Part shown: in pieces, positions 10,274 to 19,277 of the stretch | How positions within the stretch are numbered: position 1 is the stretch's first letter | How the letters are laid out: every line of letters starts with the position of its first letter | Source: Williamsia muralis NBRC 105860 | Lineage (GTDB): Bacteria > Actinomycetota > Actinomycetes > Mycobacteriales > Mycobacteriaceae | Length of the DNA stretch: 64,000 nucleotides | Reading direction: 5' to 3' | Assembly: GCF_001598915.1 (NCBI RefSeq) | Contig: NZ_BDAP01000005.1 | Span: forward strand, 310,001-374,000 | Notes under the pieces: generated by a model | What the model was told of the DNA's origin: nothing | The model's database searches: none | Seen by the model: the letters and a program-made list of their open reading frames with translations, nothing else | Position numbers and translations under genes: made by a program

Positions 10274-11340
10274 CAGCCCACCTTTCCGATCGCATCGATC
10301 AACCCGGAGACAGTGCTCTCATCGCGGACCGCGAGCCGGAGCATGTCCGGCCCCATCCCGACGAAGTTGGCGCAGCTGCGCACCGCATACCCATGATCGC
10401 GCAGCCGTTCTTTGAACGCAGTGCCGTTCGGGATGGCGATCGTGACAAACGACGCCGAGGGCCGTCCCAACACCTCGACACCTACTCCCTGCAGTGCCGC
10501 GATCATCGAGGCGCGATGCGCCTGTACCTCCGCAGCCTGCGCCGCCGCGTACGCAGCACCCTCGGGGCCCGCACACACCTCGAGCGCGACCAGCTGCAAC
10601 GTCCCCAGTGGCCAGTGCGGTCGGGCCCGGGCCAGCCGGCGCAGCAACAGGGGGTCGCCCAGGAGGTAGCCGGCACGCAGCCCCGCGAGTGCAAATGTCT
10701 TCGTGATGCTCCGCAGAACCAGCACACCGTCGAGACGATCACCCGCGAGGCTCTCCGGCTCCCCCGGCACGATGTCGGCGAACGCCTCATCCACCACGAC
10801 GACGCGACCGGGACGTCGCAGGGCGGCGATCGCGGCGCGGGGGTGCAGCACGGACGTGGGATTGGTGGGGTTGCCCAGCACCACCAGGTCGGCGGACTCG
10901 GGCACGAGATCGGGGTCGAGGTTCCAGGGCGGCGGGAGCACCACCTGTTCGATCGCGACGTCCGCTGCGCGCAAGGCACGCTCGGGTTCGGTGAACGAGG
11001 GTTGCACAAGAGCCGCCAGCCGGGGCTGCAACTGCGGCAGCAACGCGAAACCCTCGGCGGCCCCGGCCAGCAACAACACCTCGGACGGGTCACGGCGGTG
11101 ATGCCTGGCAATGGCCTCCACGGCCCGTCGCTCATCGTCGACCCCGGGATAGCGGGCGAGGTCACCGATACGGGCATACAGCGCTCGCAGCAGGAAGTCA
11201 GGGGTGGCGCCACGCACGTTGACCGCGAAGTCGACGAGTCCGGGCTCGATGTCACGGTCGCCGTGACGAGCAAGGTCCGTGAGCGGCTGCCCCGCAGCAA
11301 CTCGGTGTTCTCCCCCGGTCGGTGCGCTCGGCGATTTCAC
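10273..11340 (-). CDS. cobC: PLP-dependent aminotransferase, CobC / HisC-like (Rv2231c type)
   Basis: A fold-type I PLP enzyme of 355 residues. It has GNPTNPTS (157-164), the VVDEAFAD cofactor aspartate near 184, the Schiff-base lysine K214 in [10 protein letters not shown], and a downstream arginine in the LRAGYLLG context. In mycobacteria the gene at this locus is called cobC (threonine-phosphate decarboxylase), but histidinol-phosphate aminotransferase activity is an alternative that sequence alone does not exclude. The GTG at 11340 is chosen since further upstream the frame overlaps the divergent HAD gene. It is coupled to the Nif3-like gene. Confidence 0.87.
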   Translation of the reverse strand: MKSPSAPTGGEHRVAAGQPLTDLARHGDRDIEPGLVDFAVNVRGATPDFLLRALYARIGDLARYPGVDDERRAVEAIARHHRRDPSEVLLLAGAAEGFALLPQLQPRLAALVQPSFTEPERALRAADVAIEQVVLPPPWNLDPDLVPESADLVVLGNPTNPTSVLHPRAAIAALRRPGRVVVVDEAFADIVPGEPESLAGDRLDGVLVLRSITKTFALAGLRAGYLLGDPLLLRRLARARPHWPLGTLQLVALEVCAGPEGAAYAAAQAAEVQAHRASMIAALQGVGVEVLGRPSASFVTIAIPNGTAFKERLRDHGYAVRSCANFVGMGPDMLRLAVRDESTVSGLIDAIGKVG

Positions 11341-11370
11341 AGTTGTCGAGCCTACGGGCAGGATGGACTG

Positions 11371-12075
11371 GTGAGTTCGCGCATCGACACCAGCCTCCCC
11401 GACCCCGCTGATCTGCCCGACCCGGCCGCCGCGTCGACGGTGCTCCTGTTCGACCTCGACGGCACCATCACCGATTCGTTCGCAGGCATCGAGAAGAGTT
11501 TCCGCCATGCCCTCGACACCGTGGGCGCACCGCAACCCGACGAGTCGGTGGTGGCCGGGATCGCGGGGCCACCCATGATCGACAGCCTTCGGCGGCTCGA
11601 CCTCGATGAACCAACCGTCGATGCCGCGATGAAGGCGTACCGCGAGCGGTACGTCAGCGTCGGCTGGCTGGAGAACTCGGTGTTCGACGGTATGGACGGA
11701 CTCCTCGCCGACCTGTCCGCGTCCGGTCGCAGGCTCGCGGTGGCGACCTCCAAGAATCAGGCCACCGCCCGGCGGATCCTCGAGCACTTCGGGCTCGACA
11801 AGCACTTCGAGTACATCGCGGGGGCATCCGATGACGGCTCACGGCGCAGCAAATCCGACGTGATCGGGCACGCACTGGCCTCCCTGGGGATCACCGACGT
11901 CTCCGATCACGCGGTGGTGATGATCGGCGACCGGTCGCATGACGTTCACGGTTCGGCCGAGTACGGCATTCCCGCGGTGTTCGTGCGGTGGGGATACGCG
12001 GTGTCCGACGAGCACACCGACGCGGCGTGGGCTGTGGAATCGGTGGACCAGCTCCGCGGGTTGCTCCATGCCTGA
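11371..12075 (+). CDS. ptkA: HAD-family phosphatase, PtkA-like
   Basis: A 234-residue HAD hydrolase with motif I LLFDLDGTITDS (nucleophile D28, D30), motif II ATSKN, and motif IV MIGDRSHDV. The cap is of the phosphoglycolate phosphatase type. Its position immediately before ptpA matches M. tuberculosis Rv2232, reported as the unusual HAD-family tyrosine kinase PtkA that phosphorylates PtpA. Whether this copy is a kinase, a phosphatase or both is inferred only. The GTG start lies 30 bases from the divergent CobC-like start, and its 3' end overlaps ptpA by 8 bases. Confidence 0.87.
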   Translation: MSSRIDTSLPDPADLPDPAAASTVLLFDLDGTITDSFAGIEKSFRHALDTVGAPQPDESVVAGIAGPPMIDSLRRLDLDEPTVDAAMKAYRERYVSVGWLENSVFDGMDGLLADLSASGRRLAVATSKNQATARRILEHFGLDKHFEYIAGASDDGSRRSKSDVIGHALASLGITDVSDHAVVMIGDRSHDVHGSAEYGIPAVFVRWGYAVSDEHTDAAWAVESVDQLRGLLHA

Positions 12076-12532
12076 CCGCCTGCACGTCACCTTCGTCTGC
12101 ACCGGGAACATCTGCCGGTCACCCATGGGGCAGAACATCTTCCGGCATGCGCTCGACGAGGCCGGGCTCGCGGAGCAGGTCCGGGTGACCAGTTGCGGAA
12201 CGGGCCACTGGCATGTCGGCGATCCCGCGGACCTCAGAGCCCGTACCGAATTGACCTCGGCCGGGTACGACGACGACCACACCGCAGCCCAGATCGGACC
12301 CGAGCACCTCGGAGCAGACTTGTTGCTGGCGATGGACAGCGGGCATCTGCGTGCACTGCAGGAACAGGGTGTCGGCGAACGAGCACGGCTGCTGCGCAGC
12401 TTCGACCCCGACGCCGATGGGCCGGATGTCGCCGACCCGTACTACGGATCGGACGACGGATTCGCCACCGTTCGTCAGCAGATCGAGGCCGCCGTCCCGG
12501 GGCTCCTGGCGTGGGTGCGCGAACGCCACTGA
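12068..12532 (+). CDS. ptpA: Low-molecular-weight protein tyrosine phosphatase
   Basis: The 154-residue protein has the LMW-PTP catalytic loop CTGNICRS (C11, R17) and the general-acid DPYY motif (D123, Y125-126). It dephosphorylates phosphotyrosine; the mycobacterial PtpA is secreted into host macrophages, which is not implied for this organism. It overlaps the upstream HAD gene by 8 bases, so the two are probably co-translated as a phosphorylation/dephosphorylation pair. The stop codon sits in a hairpin shared with the convergent metallopeptidase gene. Confidence 0.94.
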   Translation: MPDRLHVTFVCTGNICRSPMGQNIFRHALDEAGLAEQVRVTSCGTGHWHVGDPADLRARTELTSAGYDDDHTAAQIGPEHLGADLLLAMDSGHLRALQEQGVGERARLLRSFDPDADGPDVADPYYGSDDGFATVRQQIEAAVPGLLAWVRERH

Positions 12533-12554
12533 CCCCGGGCCCCCGCGGGGTCAG
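12529..12554. terminator. Bidirectional hairpin embracing two stop codons
   Basis: CTGACCCCG (12529-12537) pairs perfectly with CGGGGTCAG (12546-12554) across an 8-base loop. The stem contains the TGA of ptpA on the plus strand and the TGA of the metallopeptidase on the minus strand. No long T-tract follows, so termination strength is uncertain. Confidence 0.6.
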
Positions 12555-13594
12555 AGCACGGCCGGTGCGATCAGTCCGTGGATGAAGCGCATCTTCGACA
12601 ACACCTGTTGCGGGAGCACAAACGGGTACAGATCCTGATGCCCCATCGATCGGTTGATCTGGTTGAGCGCCCACGTCAGTGGGAGCCACAGGTCGATGAT
12701 CTGGTCGAATCCCACATCGCCGAGCAACACGCTGTCGAGGGTGGCTCCCGCCGGCGCCATCGCGAATGCCGCAGCGGTGTCGAGGGTGTCGCGGATGTGC
12801 AGGTAGTGCGCGAACGTCTCGGCCCAGTCCTCGGCGGGGTGCATCGTGGCGTAGGAGGAGACGAAGTTGCGCCGCCAGTCCGTCGGGGGTCCATCGCCGT
12901 AATGGCGGTCGAGTGCCGCCTGGTAGTCCTCGTCCGGGTCTCCGAACAGCTCCTCGAAGGGTTCCCGGTGTTCACCTGAGCCGACCAGGACCATTTGGTA
13001 GTAGTGCCCGATCTCGTGACGGAAGTGTCCGATCAGGGTGCGATAGGGCTCGTCCATCGACACCCGCAACTGCTCGCGGTGCACATCGTCGCCCTCTGCG
13101 AGGTCGAGGGTCACCACCCCGCTGGCGTGTCCGGTGATGACGGGGTTCTCGGCGCTGGACAGCAGATCGAATGCGAGGCCCGTGTCGGGGTCCACGTCGC
13201 GGCCCCGGATGGGAAGCCCCAATTCGTCCAGTTCGAGGATCACCCGGCGTTTGTTGGTCTCGGCAACCCCGAACGCCTCCATCGCGGTGGTGTCGGTGTC
13301 GGCGGGCCGCGTTCGGGTGAGCCGGCATGACTCGCACAGAGTCGACGGATTTGGTTCGCCTGCAGGTGTTTTCGCGCCGGGTTCGACTTCCGGGATGATC
13401 CAGTTGCAGGAGATGAGCGCGAAGTTGGTGCATCGCACCAGCTTTTGTCCGTCGAGTTCGGTGGTCGCCTCCTCGTCGAGGACATACATGGTGCGCGTCG
13501 GCATGTGGAATCCGAGCGGGCTCTTGCAGTTCAGGCACAACGTGTTCTCGAACGACAGTCGCTGACCACACTTACGGCAGACCAGATCGCGCAT
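12551..13594 (-). CDS. Putative zinc-binding metallopeptidase with N-terminal zinc ribbon
   Basis: The 347-residue protein opens with a four-cysteine zinc ribbon (C6, C9, C20, C23) and has HEIGH at about 193-197, the HExxH zincin motif, in the context GHFRHEIGHYY. It resembles the 'putative zinc-binding metallopeptidase' family (DUF2248-like) of soil bacteria. Substrates are unknown. No signal peptide is visible, so it is probably cytoplasmic. The start is ATG 13594, because the upstream frame is Arg/Pro-rich and unlike protein. As far as I recall the gene is absent from the corresponding M. tuberculosis order, so it looks like an insertion. Confidence 0.8.
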   Translation of the reverse strand: MRDLVCRKCGQRLSFENTLCLNCKSPLGFHMPTRTMYVLDEEATTELDGQKLVRCTNFALISCNWIIPEVEPGAKTPAGEPNPSTLCESCRLTRTRPADTDTTAMEAFGVAETNKRRVILELDELGLPIRGRDVDPDTGLAFDLLSSAENPVITGHASGVVTLDLAEGDDVHREQLRVSMDEPYRTLIGHFRHEIGHYYQMVLVGSGEHREPFEELFGDPDEDYQAALDRHYGDGPPTDWRRNFVSSYATMHPAEDWAETFAHYLHIRDTLDTAAAFAMAPAGATLDSVLLGDVGFDQIIDLWLPLTWALNQINRSMGHQDLYPFVLPQQVLSKMRFIHGLIAPAVL

Positions 13595-13781
13595 GGGTGA
13601 CGCTCCCCTCGTGGTGATGATGACGGCGTGATGCCGGCCCGTCGCCGGGCGGACCGCAGTTTTTGCACCGTCCCACTGCGTTGAGCGTAGTCGCTGGTCC
13701 GGCCGCGTCGGACATGGCCGATCCGGGAATCGGACGCGACACCGTGTCGGACCTGGTGGGTGGACTCGGTACCGTGGTGAT

Positions 13782-14687
13782 GTGCGTGTCCTGCGAAACT
13801 TCCTGCGTCCCGGATGGATCGCGCTTGCCATCGTGGTGATCGCGTTCGCCGTCGCGTGCTTCTGGGTGCTGGCCCCGTGGCAGCTGGGTAAGAACTCACG
13901 CACCGAGCATCAGAACGACCTCATCAAACGAGCGGAGTCGTCTCAGCCCGTTCCGATCAGCGACCTCTATCAAGATGGTCGTCCGGTCGAGGACGCCGAA
14001 TGGAGCCGTGTCGCGGTCACCGGCAGGTACCTGCCGGACAAGCAGGCGGTGGTACGGCTGCGCTCCATCGAGGGGTCGCCCGCCTATGAGGTGCTCACCC
14101 CGTTCGCGGCCGACTCCGGCGACACCTACCTGGTCAACCGCGGATACGTGAAGCCTGTCCAGGGCACGGCCTTGCCTCCGATCACCCCGCCGCCGACCGA
14201 GCAGGTCACGCTGGTCGCCCGCATCCGTGCGGCGGAGGGAACCAGTCCGGGGCGTGAGCCGCGTACCGAGGCCGGCGCAACACAGGTCTATTCCATCGAC
14301 CCGGTGGTCCTCGGCCGTGCCGTCGACGTGCCTCTGGCCGCCGGATACCTCCAGCTGACCGACGACCAGCCCGGTGGACTCGGCGTCATCGATCTCCCCC
14401 AGCTCGACTCAGGCCCGTACCTCTCCTATGGGTTGCAATGGCTTGCCTTCGGCGTGATGGCGCCGTTGGGGCTGGGCTACTTCGTGTGGTCGGAGGTCAA
14501 GCAGCGGAAAGCTGCGAAGACCGGCGCCCCGATACCCAAGAAGCCACGCGAGCGGGGCCGCCGGACGCGGGAGGCACTGGCCGCGTCGTCCACCGGCGCA
14601 GTGGTCCATTCGGAGGCGCGTGGGCCGATCGGCTCAGGACCGACGAGCGCGCCGGACGACAAGCTGTCCGACCGCTACGGTCGCTAA
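13782..14687 (+). CDS. SURF1-family cytochrome oxidase assembly protein
   Basis: A 301-residue membrane protein with the two-helix SURF1 plan: an N-terminal segment at about 11-31 (GWIALAIVVIAFAVACFWVL) and a second near 216-236, enclosing an extracytoplasmic domain with WSRVAVTGRY and VNRGYVKP. SURF1 helps insert haem a into cytochrome c oxidase. A basic, Ala/Arg-rich tail follows the last helix. The position corresponds to Rv2235. Its final 54 bases overlap the 3' end of cobD on the other strand. Confidence 0.93.
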   Translation: MRVLRNFLRPGWIALAIVVIAFAVACFWVLAPWQLGKNSRTEHQNDLIKRAESSQPVPISDLYQDGRPVEDAEWSRVAVTGRYLPDKQAVVRLRSIEGSPAYEVLTPFAADSGDTYLVNRGYVKPVQGTALPPITPPPTEQVTLVARIRAAEGTSPGREPRTEAGATQVYSIDPVVLGRAVDVPLAAGYLQLTDDQPGGLGVIDLPQLDSGPYLSYGLQWLAFGVMAPLGLGYFVWSEVKQRKAAKTGAPIPKKPRERGRRTREALAASSTGAVVHSEARGPIGSGPTSAPDDKLSDRYGR

Positions 14688-15557
14688 GGCGCCGATCTGC
14701 ACCCGCCGGGACAACGCCGCGGCGCGGTACAGGTCGCGGTCGGTGGGAGCGCGACCGTCGCCCAGCGTCGGGCGAATCTCGGTCCGGTGCCGGTAGACCG
14801 TGACACCGCCGAGCTCCACGCCGAGTGCTCCCGCGAACGAGGCCTCGACCACACCCGCATTGGGACTGGGGTGTGCCGATGCGTCCCGACGCACAGCGGT
14901 GGCCGCCCCCGCCCGATCGTCGCCGAGTGCCACCACCAGGAGTGCGGTCAGGCGGGCGGGCAGGAAGCTCGCAGCGTCGTCGAGTCGAGCGCTTGCCCAG
15001 CCGAAGTTTAAATATCTGCTGTTGCGATAACCGACCATCGCATCGAGCGTGTTGATCATCCGGTACGCCAGCAGTCCCGGGATCCCGGCGATCGCTCCCC
15101 ACACCAGCGGACCCACTGTTGCATCCGAGGTGTTCTCGGCGACGGATTCGAGCGCGGCGCGGGCCATCCCGTCTGCGTCGAGACTGTTCGGGTCACGGCC
15201 GCACAGACTGGGTATCAACGCGCGGGCGCCCTCGAGGTCGTCGGACGCCAGCGAGTCGGCCAGACGCTCGCCTACCGACGTCAGGGAGGTACCGCCCAAG
15301 GTCGCCCAGGTGATCAGCGCCGTCGGCAGCACCCCGCTGCGGCGGCCCATCATGCCCGCACCGGTGACCACTCCCACGCACGTGACGGTGAACATGGTTC
15401 CGGCCCAACGTGAGTCGCGATACAGGACGCTCTCGAGCCTTCCCGCTGCGATACCCATGCCGGCCACGGGGTGATAGCGCGTCGGGTCGCCGAAGATGCG
15501 GTCGAGGAGATATCCCGCGGTCAGCCCGAGGGCGCGGTCCCAGCCAGCAGTCACCAT
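14634..15557 (-). CDS. cobD: Adenosylcobinamide-phosphate synthase CobD/CbiB
   Basis: A 307-residue multi-helix membrane protein with family hallmarks: GDPTRYHPVAGMG near the N-terminus, DADGMARAALESVAENTSDA (the ESVAENTSD core), and the G.WGAIAGIPGLLAYRMINTLD region. It joins the aminopropanol arm to cobyric acid late in vitamin B12 synthesis. With the CobC-like enzyme and the phosphatase domain of the RNase H fusion, it makes three lower-ligand-assembly genes in 8 kb. Position matches Rv2236c. Confidence 0.94.
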   Translation of the reverse strand: MVTAGWDRALGLTAGYLLDRIFGDPTRYHPVAGMGIAAGRLESVLYRDSRWAGTMFTVTCVGVVTGAGMMGRRSGVLPTALITWATLGGTSLTSVGERLADSLASDDLEGARALIPSLCGRDPNSLDADGMARAALESVAENTSDATVGPLVWGAIAGIPGLLAYRMINTLDAMVGYRNSRYLNFGWASARLDDAASFLPARLTALLVVALGDDRAGAATAVRRDASAHPSPNAGVVEASFAGALGVELGGVTVYRHRTEIRPTLGDGRAPTDRDLYRAAALSRRVQIGALATVAVGQLVVRRARRS

Positions 15558-15607
15558 GGTGTGCTCATCCTAGGACTTGGTGAGGCGCGCCCAGCCACGA
15601 GAGCAAG

Positions 15608-15621
15608 TGAGGGTACCCTCA
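15608..15621. promoter_or_regulatory. 14-bp palindrome upstream of the CysJ-like gene
   Basis: TGAGGGTACCCTCA is a perfect palindrome 86 bases before the ATG at 15707. Its AGG....CCT core recalls iron-dependent DtxR/IdeR half-sites, but it does not match the full 19-bp iron box. Several 14-bp palindromes are expected by chance in 64 kb, so only the promoter position makes this noteworthy. Confidence 0.35.
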
Positions 15622-15706
15622 TTCCTGCTTGGTGCCGCTTCAACGACGCAGCGGTGCCCGGCCCACCCGGGGCACTGGTTCCGACATCACGAACAATGGT
15701 GAGCTA

Positions 15707-17068
15707 ATGAGAACTACCAACCTGCCAGACGACCTTGAACATACCGGCGACCAGCGATTGTGGTTGTCGGGTTTCCTGGCCGGTTTCGACGCCGGCTCGA
15801 CGACGGATGGCGCCGTCGCGGCGGACCGCGACGCAGTTCTGGCCGCCGCCCGAGCGGCACTCGCCGAGCTCGACAGCGGGGTGTCGGCCCCGGAGATACC
15901 CGGCGCCGAGGAGATCGCAGACCGCCCGGCCAAGCCGAAAAGGTCACCGTGGACCCGCAAGAACCCCTATGCCGCCACGCTTGTCGCCAATCGACCACTG
16001 CGCGGGTCGGATTCGGCCAAAGACGTCCGTCATGTGGTCTTCGATCTCGGCGACAGCGACATCGACTACGAAGCGGGCGACGGCCTCGGCATCCGACCGG
16101 TCAACGACCCGCACCTGGTGTCGGCGTTGATCACCAGGATCGGGGCAGATCCGCATCAAGTGATCACCACCCGCGCCGGCGAGTTCACCCTGGTGGACGC
16201 ATTGACACACGAGTACGAGATCTCTCTTCCCACCCGCGACCTGATCGATTTCATGGCCGAGCGGTCGCGCGATGCCGAACTCGATCACGTTCTGTCCACC
16301 GAAGAACGTGAGGCCCTTGAAGGTTGGTTGTGGGGCAAGGACGTCCTCGACCTGCTCGACCTCGAACCCGCGCTCGAGATATCCGCGACCGAGCTGCTCG
16401 AACTCCTCAGACCGCTCACCCATCGGGTGTACTCGATCTCGTCGAGCCCACTGACTCACAAGGGCATGGTCCATCTGACCGTGTCCGCGGTTCGGTATCG
16501 CTCGGCGCAGCGCGACCGCCGAGGGCAGTGCTCGACCTACCTCGCCGACCGGCTCAAGGCGGGCGACACGGCCGGTGTCTTCTTGTCGAAGAACCGCTCG
16601 TTCCGCCTGCCCGACGACGACTCGGTACCGGTGATCATGGTTGGCCCGGGTACGGGCGTTGCCCCGTTCCGCTCCTTCCTCTACGAACGCAAGGCCAGGG
16701 GCGCTCGGGGACGCAACTGGCTCTTCTTCGGGGACCAGTTCCGGGCAACGGACTTCATGTACGAAGACGAGATCGTGCAATTCCGCCGCGACGGCGTCCT
16801 CGACCGGCTTGATCTGGCGTTCTCACGGGATCAGGAGCAGAAGGTCTACGTGCAGGACCGGATGCGGGAGTACGGCGCCGACCTGTTCACCTGGCTGGAG
16901 GACGGTGCCCACTTCTACGTGTGCGGCGACGCTTCGCAGATGGCGAAAGATGTGGATTCGGCTCTTCATGACGTGGTCGCCGAGTACGGCGGGTTCGATG
17001 CCGAGACGGCGGAGGACTACGTCAACACCCTCAAGCGGGAAAAGCGGTATCTGCGAGATGTGTACTGA
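15707..17068 (+). CDS. Sulfite reductase flavoprotein (CysJ-like) lacking the flavodoxin domain
   Basis: The 453-residue protein matches the FAD/NADPH half of CysJ/cytochrome P450 reductase: RVYSISSSP (about 241-249) for FAD, GPGTGVAPFRSF (about 313) for NADP ribose, YVCGDASQMAKDV (about 403) and a C-terminal YLRDVY. No N-terminal flavodoxin domain is present; instead about 95 residues of unrecognised acidic sequence. Electrons would therefore need a separate flavodoxin or ferredoxin, and no haem sulfite reductase subunit is visible nearby, so sulfite reduction is not proven. ATG 15707 is used because the upstream extension is not conserved-looking. Confidence 0.85.
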   Translation: MRTTNLPDDLEHTGDQRLWLSGFLAGFDAGSTTDGAVAADRDAVLAAARAALAELDSGVSAPEIPGAEEIADRPAKPKRSPWTRKNPYAATLVANRPLRGSDSAKDVRHVVFDLGDSDIDYEAGDGLGIRPVNDPHLVSALITRIGADPHQVITTRAGEFTLVDALTHEYEISLPTRDLIDFMAERSRDAELDHVLSTEEREALEGWLWGKDVLDLLDLEPALEISATELLELLRPLTHRVYSISSSPLTHKGMVHLTVSAVRYRSAQRDRRGQCSTYLADRLKAGDTAGVFLSKNRSFRLPDDDSVPVIMVGPGTGVAPFRSFLYERKARGARGRNWLFFGDQFRATDFMYEDEIVQFRRDGVLDRLDLAFSRDQEQKVYVQDRMREYGADLFTWLEDGAHFYVCGDASQMAKDVDSALHDVVAEYGGFDAETAEDYVNTLKREKRYLRDVY

Positions 17069-17074
17069 CCTCTG

Positions 17075-17917
17075 ATGGGCCGCGCATCGCGACAACCCAA
17101 GGCCCGCAACGATTCCGGCGGGCCGCAGCCCGGCGTGTACCCGATCGACACCGGCAGCTGCGAGCTGGTTCGTGACCACCTCACCGACGGTTGGATACTG
17201 AACGTCAACGGCGTGCAGAGTTCTCACATCAACCTCTCCGACCCCACCCAGCTCGACTTCGAGTACATGCAGTGGATGGCCGCGCTCATCGCTGACCGCT
17301 GGCCGGCCTCGAGCCGACTGCGCGTTCTTCACCTCGGCGCCGGCGCGTGCTCGATGGCTCGCCATCTGGCCGCGAACTATCCGCAGGCCCGGCAGGTCGC
17401 GGTCGACATCGACGACACACTGGCTCGATTGGTGCGGGAATGGTTCGATCTGCCTCGTGCTCCCCTGCTCCGACTGCGGGTGGGTGACGCCCGCGAAGTC
17501 ACCGAATCACTCACCGACAACAGCCGGGATCTGATCATTCGTGACGTGTTCTCCGCCGCCGTCACCCCACCGGCACTGACCACCGCCGAGTTCACCGCTC
17601 AGGTGCGTCGGGTGCTGGCCCCTGGCGGTGTCTACATGGTCAATTGTGGTGACACCCGCGACCTTTCACTCGCCCGATCAGAAGCCGCCACCTTGGGGAC
17701 CTTGTTCGAGCACCTCGCGATCATCGCCGACCCTGCGATGCTCAAGGGCCGTCGTTACGGCAACATCGTGATCGCCGCCGCTGACACCCCGCTCGGCGAG
17801 TCACCAGCAGTTGCCCGGACACTCCTCGGCGGCGGCGTTCCAGCGCACATCTGGCTCGACCCGAAGGTGCGTTCCTTCGCCACGGGTGGCCGCGTTCTGC
17901 ACGATCAGGCCGGGTGA
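17075..17917 (+). CDS. Spermidine synthase-fold methyltransferase-like protein
   Basis: The 280-residue protein has a Rossmann class I core, LHLGAGACSMARHL near 86-99, then VDIDDTLARLVREWF and LRVGDAREV, as in polyamine aminopropyltransferases. The actinobacterial 'spermidine synthase-like' family often lacks proven activity. Its start is 6 bases after the stop of the CysJ-like gene, so they probably share a transcript. No speD (S-adenosylmethionine decarboxylase) is visible to supply the aminopropyl donor. Confidence 0.85.
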   Translation: MGRASRQPKARNDSGGPQPGVYPIDTGSCELVRDHLTDGWILNVNGVQSSHINLSDPTQLDFEYMQWMAALIADRWPASSRLRVLHLGAGACSMARHLAANYPQARQVAVDIDDTLARLVREWFDLPRAPLLRLRVGDAREVTESLTDNSRDLIIRDVFSAAVTPPALTTAEFTAQVRRVLAPGGVYMVNCGDTRDLSLARSEAATLGTLFEHLAIIADPAMLKGRRYGNIVIAAADTPLGESPAVARTLLGGGVPAHIWLDPKVRSFATGGRVLHDQAG

Positions 17918-17942
17918 CCCCGCCGGCAGCACAAGGGTGTGA

Positions 17943-18410
17943 TCACGGCCCGATGTTGCCGCCGTAGGTCGCGATCTTGTACTCGGTGGCCGCCAGCGAC
18001 AGCTCCAGTTCGCGGATGCGCCGGGTGATCGTGTTGCGTTGCTCCACCATGATCTCGAGGCGCTCGGCAACCGTCCGCTCCCCTTGGTCGGCCAATTCCA
18101 CATAGTGCTGCAGATCCCGCATCGGCATGCCCGACAAGCGCATTCGGGAGACGAAGACCAGCCGCCGAACGGCGGCGCCATCGTAGGCACGCCGGCCGGC
18201 AAGATCTCGTGGCACCGTGACCAGGCCGGCTCGCTCGTAGTAGCGAAGTGTGTGCGCAGACACGCCGAGCAGTTCGGCCACGTCGGCGATGCCCAGCGGG
18301 CCGTCCACGTCGCCGGTGTCGACCAGGCCGTGGACCACCTCGACGGTCATCGACTCGTCGCCGCCCTGCAGCGCCTCGAGCGCTCGACTCATCAGATCTC
18401 GGGTCGCCAT
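17943..18410 (-). CDS. MerR-family transcriptional regulator
   Basis: The 155-residue protein has a MerR winged helix-turn-helix at about 39-61 (LGIADVAELLGVSAHTLRYY) with the typical GLV.. RR.Y wing, then a dimerisation coiled coil. An N-terminal extension of about 36 residues precedes the domain, so an internal start is possible. No conserved effector cysteines are seen. It is 9 bases downstream of the SDR gene on the same strand, which suggests it regulates that gene or responds to its product. Confidence 0.92.
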   Translation of the reverse strand: MATRDLMSRALEALQGGDESMTVEVVHGLVDTGDVDGPLGIADVAELLGVSAHTLRYYERAGLVTVPRDLAGRRAYDGAAVRRLVFVSRMRLSGMPMRDLQHYVELADQGERTVAERLEIMVEQRNTITRRIRELELSLAATEYKIATYGGNIGP

Positions 18411-18419
18411 GATCCAACG

Positions 18420-19277
18420 CTAGACCGGTCGAACCGATTCTGGGACGCCCGGAAAGTCTGCGCTCTCGGACAGTGCGGCGATCTTGTCGAGCTCCTCGAG
18501 TCCACGTCGGTGAGCGGTGGCGAGCCGACGTACCGCTTCACGTCCGAGTGGGACCCGCAACGGCGCGCTCTCGGCGTCGACCAACGACCGGATGATGTCC
18601 GCCGCGCGAGCGGGATCGCCCTCCTGCTTTCCGTCCACGGCCAGCATGTCGGCGCGCACCGCAGCCAGCAGAGGGCCATAGGTCTTCGATGGCGTTGCGA
18701 GTTTGAGTACGTCGGGTGCGTTGAAACCGGTTCGGAAGCGGCTCGGCTCGACGATGAGAACTCTGATGCCAAATGGTTCCACCTCGCCGGCCAACGCTTC
18801 AGACCACCCTTCGAGCGCGAACTTACCCGCGGAGTAGGACCCGGCACCCGGGAATGACACGCGTCCGCCTTGGCTGCTGATCTGCACGATTGTTCCTTTG
18901 CCCTGCTCTCGCATACCGGGCAGTACCGCCCGTACCAGGGCCGCAGGACCGAACAGGTGCTGGTCGAGCATGTCTCGTAATTGCCGGTCGTCGATCTCCT
19001 CGGCTGCCCCGATCTGCCCGACTCCACCGTTGTTGACCAATAGGTCGATGGCACCGAAGCGCTCCACGGCTCCGGCGACGAGGTGAGCCGCAGAAGCGGT
19101 GTCGCGCACGTCGTGGCGAACCGCCAGCAGCGCGTCGGGGTACGTGGTGAGCAGATCGGCGATCCGCTCGGGTCGTCGCATCGCGGCAACCACGCAGTCC
19201 CCTGCTGCCAACGCCGCTTCGGTGAGAGCCCGTCCGATGCCCGAGGATGCGCCGGTGATGATCCAGTTCTTTGTCAT
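18420..19277 (-). CDS. Short-chain dehydrogenase/reductase
   Basis: A classical SDR of 285 residues: TGASSGIG at 8-15 for NAD(P), NNGG at 82-85, catalytic S134, and YSAGK with Y148 and K152. The AAMRRPE segment after beta-2 carries basic residues favouring NADPH. Substrate unknown. It heads a two-gene transcript with the MerR regulator. Confidence 0.93.
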   Translation of the reverse strand: MTKNWIITGASSGIGRALTEAALAAGDCVVAAMRRPERIADLLTTYPDALLAVRHDVRDTASAAHLVAGAVERFGAIDLLVNNGGVGQIGAAEEIDDRQLRDMLDQHLFGPAALVRAVLPGMREQGKGTIVQISSQGGRVSFPGAGSYSAGKFALEGWSEALAGEVEPFGIRVLIVEPSRFRTGFNAPDVLKLATPSKTYGPLLAAVRADMLAVDGKQEGDPARAADIIRSLVDAESAPLRVPLGREAVRRLATAHRRGLEELDKIAALSESADFPGVPESVRPV

